This document shows positions 1-5,490 of a DNA stretch of 5,490 bases, in pieces. Made by a program: the position numbers and the translations under genes. The stretch is from Holophaga sp. (lineage in GTDB: Bacteria > Acidobacteriota > Holophagae > Holophagales > Holophagaceae): assembly GCA_030691225.1 (NCBI GenBank), contig JAUYES010000589.1, positions 1-5,490 on the forward strand. The letters run 5' to 3'. How positions within the stretch are numbered: the stretch's first letter is position 1; the number at the start of each line of letters is the position of its first letter. The notes under the pieces are model-generated. The model was given only the letters and a program-made list of their open reading frames with translations, did not search any database and was not told the origin of the DNA.

Positions 1-1810
1 CCAGCACGTTATTCATATCGTGCGCCACACCGCCGGCCAGGATGCCGAGGCTTTCCATTTTCTGGGATTGATGCAGCTGCGCCTCCAGGCGTTTTCGATC
101 CGTGAGATCGATATCCATGCAGAACATCTCGGGCTCACGCCCAGGCACGCGCACAATGGCGTGGCTCGAATAAACAGCGACTCGCGTACCATCCTTGCGC
201 TGGAGAGAAAGTTCCGAAGCGGGCGTGGGTTGGCCTGTCTCCCACATAGTGCGCATGGCCTGTTTCACATCGGCTTGCATTTCCAGGGGAATGATCAGGT
301 CGAGCAGGCTGCGCCCAAGGGCTTCCTCCGCCGAGTATCCAAAGAGCTGTTCGGAGGCTTTGTTCCAAAAAAGCGTGGTGCCATCGGGGGCATAGCTTTT
401 GACGGCCACAAAATCCACGCTTTGCAGCAGAGCCCTGAAACGCTCTTCACTTCCCCGCAGCGCTTCCTCGGCCTGCTTACGTTCGGTGATGTCTTCCACT
501 ACGCCATCGTAGGCCAGAAGGTTCCCCTTGCTGTCCTTGTGCAGAATGCAGGTGTCGCTAACCCAACGCAGGGAACCATCCTTGCGAAGGATGCGGTGTT
601 CAAAGGGGTCGGTCTCCTGCCCATTCAGCCTTCGGGCGGCATGAATTCGAGCCTCATCACGATCTTCCGGCGCGATCATCGTGAACCAAAGATAGGGGTT
701 GAGGGCAAAGTCCTCGGGTGAATATCCGGTGATGGTTTCACACCCAAGCCCGTGCGTTGTTTCCACGGCCTGCCCCTGTTCCACTCGTACCCGGTACTGA
801 TAGTCCGTTAGGCCTTCCGTAATACGCCGGTAGCGTTCCTCGCTTTCCCGCAGGGCCTCCTCGGACAGTTTCCGGTTCGTAATATCCGTTGACGTACCGC
901 ACAGCCCGTAAACATTGCCGTTTTCATCCTTGAGTGGAATCTTCACCGACCAGAAAGTGAGTGGTTTTCCCTCGGCCACGCTTAGGCCAATCTCCTCACG
1001 GGCTATGGTCTCGCCCCGCTCGATCACCGGTCGATCGCTTTTGGCAATTTCAGTCAGCGATGCGCCAGAGAAAAAGGCGTCATCCAGCTTGCCCACAATA
1101 TCGGTGGCAGCATGGCCGAACAACTGACAGACCTTCTGATTCACGTAGGTGTAGCGGTATTGGGCATCCTTTATAAAGATGTAGGCGTCCACCGAGTTCA
1201 AGATATCGTCCAAGCGTTTCTCGTTATTTCGCAGAGACTCCACGGCACGAAATCCCGCCTCTTGGCCAGAAAGGATCTTCCCAATCAAAAGGGCGACCAG
1301 GGGATAGGCCACCAGAACCGGAAATAAAAACCTTAGGCTAGTCTCGAAGCCCAGCACCGCAAGCATTATTGCGAAAAAAACCAAATGGACCGCAAGGCCG
1401 AAACCATATAGGCGTTGCGTTGTCAGCAACTTCCCCTTGTAAGTCCACAAATAGTAAAAGCCAATCCCCATGGCGATCTGAGCGGGTATTCCCCAAAGGC
1501 TTAAAGCCACACCCTGTCCACCGAGGAGGATTCGATAAAGGAGCGCGAGGCCCCCAGCCACGATTCCAGCGAGGGGCCCAAAAAATAAACCGCAGAGGCT
1601 AATCATCACGGAGCGACCGTCCATGATGAGCCCTGGAGCCCAGGCCAAGGGCCGCAGCATTCCAATGATGGCGGCACCACCAAAGAGCAATCCTTGCAGA
1701 ATGCTCGCCCATACGTTCAGATCACGACGCTGCCGAATAAACCCCGAGACAAGGCTGAGGGCCACCAAAATGGCCAAATTATTCAGCAGCTCGACAAGGC
1801 TGGAAATCAT
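1..1810 (-). CDS. Membrane sensor histidine kinase with LytS-type 5TM domain and three PAS domains (3' end beyond window)
   Basis: The frame is open from ATG 1810 to the window edge: 603 codons, no stop. Residues 1-181 are strongly hydrophobic, with segments at about 5-24, 36-53, 68-95, 102-124, 135-155 and 160-180. The stretch DGRSVMISLCGLFFGPLAG (64-82), followed by a glycine-rich helix and YRILLGG (92-98), is the hallmark of the 5TM-5TMR_LYT receptor domain of LytS-like sensors. Three PAS domains follow at about 201-312, 325-444 and 455-573, with linkers DITNRK, DITERK and DLTDRK. The H-box AGGVAHDMNN places the phosphoacceptor at H597, seven residues before the edge. The rest of HisKA, the ATPase domain and any receiver lie outside the window, so catalysis is inferred. 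It should sense a membrane or envelope signal plus cytoplasmic PAS inputs. The start overlaps the previous gene's stop as ATGA. The H-box region resembles that of the preceding kinase at DNA level. LytS proteins proper carry GAF and a different kinase domain, so lytS is not a suitable name. Confidence 0.92.
   Translation of the reverse strand, partial: MISSLVELLNNLAILVALSLVSGFIRQRRDLNVWASILQGLLFGGAAIIGMLRPLAWAPGLIMDGRSVMISLCGLFFGPLAGIVAGGLALLYRILLGGQGVALSLWGIPAQIAMGIGFYYLWTYKGKLLTTQRLYGFGLAVHLVFFAIMLAVLGFETSLRFLFPVLVAYPLVALLIGKILSGQEAGFRAVESLRNNEKRLDDILNSVDAYIFIKDAQYRYTYVNQKVCQLFGHAATDIVGKLDDAFFSGASLTEIAKSDRPVIERGETIAREEIGLSVAEGKPLTFWSVKIPLKDENGNVYGLCGTSTDITNRKLSEEALRESEERYRRITEGLTDYQYRVRVEQGQAVETTHGLGCETITGYSPEDFALNPYLWFTMIAPEDRDEARIHAARRLNGQETDPFEHRILRKDGSLRWVSDTCILHKDSKGNLLAYDGVVEDITERKQAEEALRGSEERFRALLQSVDFVAVKSYAPDGTTLFWNKASEQLFGYSAEEALGRSLLDLIIPLEMQADVKQAMRTMWETGQPTPASELSLQRKDGTRVAVYSSHAIVRVPGREPEMFCMDIDLTDRKRLEAQLHQSQKMESLGILAGGVAHDMNNVL
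1807..1810 (-). promoter_or_regulatory. ATGA stop-start overlap coupling the two kinases
   Basis: On the minus strand the start ATG (1810 to 1808) and the TGA stop of the hybrid kinase (1809 to 1807) share bases in ATGA. No strong Shine-Dalgarno precedes it, only a GGAAC about 10 bases upstream. Initiation therefore probably depends on ribosomes finishing the hybrid kinase, which would tie the amounts of the two proteins together. Confidence 0.75.
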
Positions 1811-4515
1811 GGAACGGTTCCGTTCGATGCGCCGGGAAGCGACATCAGGGTGTTCTGAAGTTCCTTAATACCAAAAGGTTTGGTCATGAGAATAACCAAC
1901 GGATGACTCTCGACAAGATCCATGGCCACCTGATCGACCCGCCCGGTGGCCAGCAGTACCGGCAAGTTAGGGCGCAATTGGCGAAGGCGCGGCAGTGTGC
2001 CAAGGCCACCCAGCCCCGGCATATTCATGTCCAGGATCACCACATCGGGAGCGTAGCCGCCTTCAAGCTTTGCCAGGGCTTCTTCACCGCAAAATGCCGG
2101 TGCCACCTCGTGGTTTAAAGCCACCAGAATTGTCTGCGTAGAACTCTGAATCAGCGGGTCATCGTCGACCAAGAGCACACGCAAACCCTTGGGGGAAACA
2201 TCAGGTAAAGCCTCGTCCACCGGCGGCAGAGATTCCGGAACCATCAGCGGACAAGCCGGAAAGCGCAGTCGAACGCTGGTTCCATGGCCAGGCAAACTCT
2301 GAATTTCCATTTGCCCCTCGTGGGTCTTTACGGCGCTGTAGACCATTGACAATCCTAGGCCCGTGCCTTTGCCAACCTCCTTGGTGGTGTAGAAAGGATC
2401 GAATGCCCGGGCCAGAACCTCTGGAGTCATGCCGGTGCCCGTATCTTCCACCACCACTTCGATCCAATCGTTGTCTACATTCCGGGTACGCAGGGTTAAA
2501 GTTCCGTTGCCGGGCATAGCGTCCACGGCGTTGACACAAAGGTTCATGAAGGCGTGTGTCAGCGCATTCGCATCACCCCGCATCGGCCGTAAATCACCGG
2601 CAAGATCCATCTCAAGTTGAATCTTGGCCAAGGTCGTGCGTTCAAGCAGGCGAACCTCCTCGCGAAGGATCTCGTTCATATCCAGTTCACGAACTTCTCC
2701 TGGACTCTGGCGCGCAAAGTTCAACAGACTCTTAACCATTTTTCCGCCGCGAATGGCGGCTTGGCTAATGGTTTCGAAAGCTCGGTAGGCGGGACTATCG
2801 GCGGGTTGAATCTCCAGGTGAACCGAGGCCAAACCCAGAATGGCCCCCAGCACATTGTTCATATCGTGGGCCACACCCCCGGCCAAGCTACCGAGACTCT
2901 CCATTTTTTGGACCTGTTGCAACTGTGCCTGTAGGTGCCGCTGCTTCTCTTCAGCCTGCTTGCGCGCGGTGATATCAATGGTGAAACCTGCCAACAGGGT
3001 TCGCTGTCCCTGGCGAATCGGAAATTTCAGCGTGATATAGCTGCGATCGTTGAAGGCCTCTTCAAATTCCAGCGCCTTGCCCTGGGAAACCACGTCCCAA
3101 TCATCAGCAGTCATCTTGGCCGCCATCTCGGCGGGGAATAGTTCGGCCATGGTCTTGCCTACCATTTCCGAACCGGGAATACCAACCATGGCCCGGAAAT
3201 TCTCGCTGGCCTGGAGTACGCGGCTCTCGGTGGCCGTCACGTCCTTAAGGTAGGCATAGATAGGCGAATGATGCACAAAGAGCGACAGCAATTCGTTGGA
3301 TTCCCGCAACGAATCTTGAGCCTGCTTGTGGGCCGTGATATCACGAATGACAAACACGATGCTGCCGGGATTGCCTTCGTCATCTCGAATGAATTCGCCA
3401 TTCGCTTCCATGAAGAAGGAAGTGCCATCCACCCGCAAGGCGCGATATTCACCGGGGCCGGTCATGATGCCCTGGTGCATCAGGCCAATCCTGTTGGCAG
3501 CTCGCTCGCGATCTTCCGGGGCAATAAAGTCGGTCACCACATGCCCCAGCAACTGATCATCGTGCTCGCAATGAAATAGCTTGAGCGCCAGAGGTGGAAC
3601 GCCCAGAATCAGGCCACCTAGATCCGTAATCACAACCGCATCGGGCGATGCGTTGAGAATGGAACGGTGCCGAGCTTCACTGGCCCGCAGGGCTTCTTCG
3701 GCGCGCTTACGTTCGGAGATTTCAAAAAAGGCCGCCACAAAATGATCGGGTTCGTATTGATAGCCCACGCAGTCATACCAACGATCATTGACGTGCAGGT
3801 ACTGTTCGAAGCGGATGGATTGCCCGCTTTTGGCCACATGACCAAAGGTTCCAATCCAATCGAAGGGGTCCTTTTCGATCCCCGGAAAGGCCTGGAGAAC
3901 GGTTTTGCCCCGCGGATCCACACCGGTCAATTCAATATATTTTTGATTGGCATCGAGAAACACATAATCGACCGGTTTTCCGGCATCGTCATAGACCATG
4001 CGGTGATAGGCCACACCGATCGGACCCATTTCGAAAAGGGCCCGAAATTTCCATTCCGCTTCGCGCAGGCTGATTTCGGCTTGTTTCCGCTCCGTGATAT
4101 CAACGAGTGAAACCATTACTTGATACGGCCATTCATCGCCGGAACGAGTAATCGGCACAGCAGAAAGGTTGATCCAACGGATATCACCCCGTTCCGGGTT
4201 GAACACCCCCATTACGACATCGTTCACGGCCTGCCCGGTGCGAAGAACCACGGATGCAGGGTGGTCATCACCTGGAAATGCCGAACCATCCTCGTGAATG
4301 GATTGCCAACAAGGATCCATGGAGGTGCGGCCTTGCAGTTGATCCAGAGTCAGCCCGAGAATCTGCTGGGCCATGGCATTGGCGGAAACAACGAATCCTT
4401 GGGCATCGTGGTACACAATTCCGTAGGGAACACCATTGAATAGGTGCTGATAGCGCGACTCCCAGTCGGAAGAATCTTTCCCTGGTGGGAGCTCTGAATC
4501 GGTGCACATGCTCAT
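1807..4515 (-). CDS. Soluble hybrid sensor histidine kinase (PAS x4 - HisKA - HATPase - REC)
   Basis: A 902-residue cytoplasmic hybrid kinase with no signal peptide or membrane segment. Four PAS domains lie at about 20-141, 152-268, 280-395 and 405-517. Each ends in a DIT/EIS-x-(R/H)K(Q/R)A signalling-helix linker, followed by a short coiled coil at about 518-538. The HisKA H-box is AGGVAHDMNN with H550 as phosphoacceptor and the D-x-x-N phosphatase-type motif D551/N554. The ATPase domain has N-box residues N658 and N662, G1 DTGTGM at 691-696, F-box FDPFYTTK at 705-712 and G2 GKGTGLGL at 715-722. After a linker (about 753-776) comes a receiver with D784-D786, phosphoacceptor D829, T857 and K879, all intact. 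No Hpt domain follows. It should autophosphorylate H550 and pass phosphate to D829, then to an Hpt protein, or act directly on the upstream CheY-like protein. Ligands of the PAS domains cannot be read from sequence. The start is ATG at 4515; ATG at 4509 is an alternative two codons in. Its stop overlaps the next kinase start. Confidence 0.96.
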   Translation of the reverse strand: MSMCTDSELPPGKDSSDWESRYQHLFNGVPYGIVYHDAQGFVVSANAMAQQILGLTLDQLQGRTSMDPCWQSIHEDGSAFPGDDHPASVVLRTGQAVNDVVMGVFNPERGDIRWINLSAVPITRSGDEWPYQVMVSLVDITERKQAEISLREAEWKFRALFEMGPIGVAYHRMVYDDAGKPVDYVFLDANQKYIELTGVDPRGKTVLQAFPGIEKDPFDWIGTFGHVAKSGQSIRFEQYLHVNDRWYDCVGYQYEPDHFVAAFFEISERKRAEEALRASEARHRSILNASPDAVVITDLGGLILGVPPLALKLFHCEHDDQLLGHVVTDFIAPEDRERAANRIGLMHQGIMTGPGEYRALRVDGTSFFMEANGEFIRDDEGNPGSIVFVIRDITAHKQAQDSLRESNELLSLFVHHSPIYAYLKDVTATESRVLQASENFRAMVGIPGSEMVGKTMAELFPAEMAAKMTADDWDVVSQGKALEFEEAFNDRSYITLKFPIRQGQRTLLAGFTIDITARKQAEEKQRHLQAQLQQVQKMESLGSLAGGVAHDMNNVLGAILGLASVHLEIQPADSPAYRAFETISQAAIRGGKMVKSLLNFARQSPGEVRELDMNEILREEVRLLERTTLAKIQLEMDLAGDLRPMRGDANALTHAFMNLCVNAVDAMPGNGTLTLRTRNVDNDWIEVVVEDTGTGMTPEVLARAFDPFYTTKEVGKGTGLGLSMVYSAVKTHEGQMEIQSLPGHGTSVRLRFPACPLMVPESLPPVDEALPDVSPKGLRVLLVDDDPLIQSSTQTILVALNHEVAPAFCGEEALAKLEGGYAPDVVILDMNMPGLGGLGTLPRLRQLRPNLPVLLATGRVDQVAMDLVESHPLVILMTKPFGIKELQNTLMSLPGASNGTVP

Positions 4516-4551
4516 GGAGTCACCAAGTTCCGATTTAGTAGGCGTTCGAAT
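4516..4551 (-). other. 36-base intergenic gap between the CheY-like gene and the hybrid kinase
   Basis: The gap shows no convincing hairpin with a T-run and no -35/-10 pair, so it neither clearly ends nor starts a transcript. The only ribosome-site candidate on the minus strand is a weak GGTGA four bases before the ATG at 4515 (ten before the in-frame ATG at 4509). This suggests read-through transcription with modest initiation of the kinase. Confidence 0.5.
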
Positions 4552-4932
4552 TCAAAATAGATCTCCCAGGCAGGCTGCCATTTTGGCTGCCAGATCATCG
4601 GGAGCAAAGGGTTTCACCAAATAATTGGCCGCCCCGTTGTGAATGAAATCCAGAATGCGGGTGCGCTCCGATTCCGTGGTCAACATCATGACGGGGATCG
4701 ATTGAAAGCGCGGATCCTTCTTGATGGCCAGCAATGTTTCGCTGCCGTCCATCTCCGGCATGTTCACATCCAGCACCACCAGGGCAATGTCCTCGTACTG
4801 CTTTTCCAAAATGGCCATGGCCTCAAGTCCATTGGCGGCCTCGACAATCTCCATTCCCAACGTAGCGACCACGCGGCTCACGATCCGGCGCATGGTCGCG
4901 GAATCATCAACGGATAAAACTTTGTTTGGCAT
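4552..4932 (-). CDS. Single-domain CheY-like response regulator
   Basis: This 126-residue protein is a lone receiver domain with no output domain, the usual size for CheY. All receiver landmarks are present: acidic pair D9-D10 (SVDDS), phosphoacceptor D55 in VVLDVNMPEMDG, T85 in MMLTTESE, aromatic Y104, and K107 in LVKPF. It should bind Mg2+, accept phosphate from a histidine kinase and act by protein-protein contact, in a chemosensory system at the flagellar motor or a pilus machine, or as a phosphorelay shuttle. The ATG at 4932 has a good Shine-Dalgarno five bases upstream. It begins 9 bases after cheR and ends 36 bases before the hybrid kinase, so it is almost certainly co-transcribed. Adjacency to cheR favours a chemotaxis-type role; adjacency to two kinases leaves a relay role open. 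No symbol is given because CheY paralogues cannot be told apart here. Confidence 0.95.
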   Translation of the reverse strand: MPNKVLSVDDSATMRRIVSRVVATLGMEIVEAANGLEAMAILEKQYEDIALVVLDVNMPEMDGSETLLAIKKDPRFQSIPVMMLTTESERTRILDFIHNGAANYLVKPFAPDDLAAKMAACLGDLF

Positions 4933-4937
4933 GGCGT

Positions 4938-4943
4938 TCCCCT
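4938..4943 (-). promoter_or_regulatory. Shine-Dalgarno for the CheY-like gene, overlapping the cheR stop
   Basis: On the minus strand the bases read AGGGGA followed by ACGCC and then ATG, a purine-rich ribosome site five bases from the start. It shares two bases with the cheR TAG stop (4944 to 4942). It supports the ATG at 4932 as the start and suggests that translation of the two genes is coupled. Confidence 0.7.
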
Positions 4944-5490
4944 AGTTAATCCGGCTGCGGTAGTAGGTTCCCGAACCATGGGACAACGGTTCAAAGAGAT
5001 CCGGGGAGTTCTGAAGGTTCTCAACGGCACTGGTAAAAAAGAAACCACCCTTGGAGGTCAGCCGAGCGATGCCTTCAAAAATTTGGCGCTTAAAGACATC
5101 CGAAAAATAGATCGTGACGTAGCGGCAGAACACAATATCGAAGTTCCCCAGGGGGTCGAGGGAATCCTGCAGGTTGAACTTGCGCAGGGTCACCATTTTT
5201 TTAACGGCATCCTCCAATACCCACACCTGGCCGTCCTGCTTGAAATACCGAGCACGGTATTCATCAGGCATGCCTCGCCCTAGCGCCGCAGCGTCGTAGC
5301 GGGCCGCGCGGGCCAGAAATAAAGCCGAAGGCGAAATATCCGAGGCAATGATCTCGAACTGATCGGGCCGCACCCCAGGATGCTCCCGACAATATTCCTG
5401 AATCGTGATTGCGATGGAATAAGGCTCCTGCCCCGTAGAACTAGCCGCCGACCAGATGCGGATACGGAACCGCTGACCGGAAAGCAACTG
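4942..5490 (-). CDS. cheR: CheR-type chemoreceptor glutamate methyltransferase, C-terminal part (5' end beyond window)
   Basis: CheR enzymes transfer a methyl group from S-adenosylmethionine to glutamates of chemoreceptors in the cytoplasm, setting adaptation. The frame is open to the window edge, giving 182 codons and a TAG stop. CheR is usually about 270-290 residues, so roughly 90-100 N-terminal residues (the small helical domain) are missing; the TTG at 5487 is not the true start. Counting from the first visible codon, SAM-binding motif I is SAASSTGQEPYSIA at 14-27. The second nucleotide-binding strand is IIASDIS at 47-53. A CheR beta-subdomain-like stretch lies at about 65-107, ending in FNL. 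The late motif is FDIVFCRYVTIYF at 117-129. Family members normally have CRNV here, so Y124 replaces the usual Asn. The usual GHSE-like end motif is TSAVE at 153-157. The protein ends with the expected YYR-type tail. It is the first visible gene of the operon. The family call is secure; activity is less so. Confidence 0.93.
   Translation of the reverse strand, partial: QLLSGQRFRIRIWSAASSTGQEPYSIAITIQEYCREHPGVRPDQFEIIASDISPSALFLARAARYDAAALGRGMPDEYRARYFKQDGQVWVLEDAVKKMVTLRKFNLQDSLDPLGNFDIVFCRYVTIYFSDVFKRQIFEGIARLTSKGGFFFTSAVENLQNSPDLFEPLSHGSGTYYRSRIN

Noticed and set aside
20..721. Plus-strand open frame of 233 codons
   Set aside because: It lies exactly opposite the second kinase, whose minus-strand frame gives clear PAS and H-box motifs. 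The plus-strand translation has no recognisable domain and looks like the complement of PAS linkers.
1811..1824. Overlapping short inverted repeats (GGAAC-G-GTTCC and AACGG-TT-CCGTT) just upstream of the second kinase start
   Set aside because: The loops of one or two bases are too tight for a stable hairpin, and the bases encode the end of the hybrid kinase. An operator is possible but there is no second copy or other support.
2201..2539. Minus-strand frame of 112 codons in another phase
   Set aside because: It sits wholly inside the ATPase domain of the hybrid kinase, is rich in R, G and Q as expected for an out-of-frame reading, and has no domain.
3552..3572. H-C-E-H-D-D cluster in the third PAS domain (about residues 315-320), considered as a metal or heme site
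   Set aside because: It falls at a variable turn of the PAS fold, has no partner ligands elsewhere in the domain, and does not match a known heme or iron-sulphur PAS motif.
3667..4110. Plus-strand open frame of 147 codons
   Set aside because: Antisense to the PAS1-PAS2 region of the hybrid kinase. No motif and no supporting ribosome site; explained by codon bias of the sense gene.
4516..4551. Possible promoter or terminator in the largest gap
   Set aside because: No stem-loop with a T-run and no recognisable -35/-10 pair on the minus strand; the gap is short and AT-rich only in patches.
5485..5487. TTG as the start of the methyltransferase
   Set aside because: The frame continues to the window edge, and SAM motif I begins only about 13 residues in, leaving no room for the CheR N-terminal domain. 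The gene is cut by the window, not short.

Overview
The window is one unbroken run of four signal-transduction genes, all on the minus strand and so read from high to low coordinates. They are the C-terminal part of a CheR-type methyltransferase, a single-domain CheY-type response regulator, a soluble multi-PAS hybrid histidine kinase, and the first ~600 residues of a second, membrane-bound multi-PAS histidine kinase. Both ends of the window cut genes: cheR lacks its N-terminus and the second kinase lacks its catalytic domain. No RNA gene, mobile element, CRISPR array or terminator is visible, and no non-coding stretch exceeds about 40 bases.

Layout in transcription order: cheR fragment (5490 to 4942); 9-base gap carrying a good Shine-Dalgarno that overlaps the cheR stop; cheY-like gene (4932 to 4552); 36-base gap; hybrid kinase PAS-PAS-PAS-PAS-HisKA-HATPase-REC (4515 to 1807, 902 residues); 4-base ATGA overlap; LytS-type 5TM sensor-PAS-PAS-PAS-HisKA... 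(1810 to 1, open at the edge). The last gene is continuous and in frame for 603 codons. It is easily missed, because it has no stop inside the window and long chance reading frames lie opposite it.

Spacing and shared orientation indicate one operon whose promoter lies beyond base 5490. A plausible picture, by inference, is that CheR and CheY belong to a chemosensory system whose receptor, CheA, CheW and CheB genes would lie outside the window. The two kinases would add cytoplasmic and membrane PAS inputs. The hybrid kinase has its own receiver but no Hpt domain, so the free CheY-like protein or an unseen Hpt protein is a candidate partner. The two kinases are paralogous around the phosphoacceptor histidine, at both protein and DNA level.

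Organism: a bacterium with moderate, slightly GC-rich DNA and an expanded PAS-kinase repertoire. The H-box style (GGVAHDMNN) and the fourth PAS domain of the hybrid kinase recall environmental Acidobacteriota (Holophagae such as Geothrix/Holophaga) or delta-proteobacterial lineages. This is a low-confidence impression from memory, not a search result. I see no clearly new system; the interest lies in the gene combination and some motif deviations in CheR.
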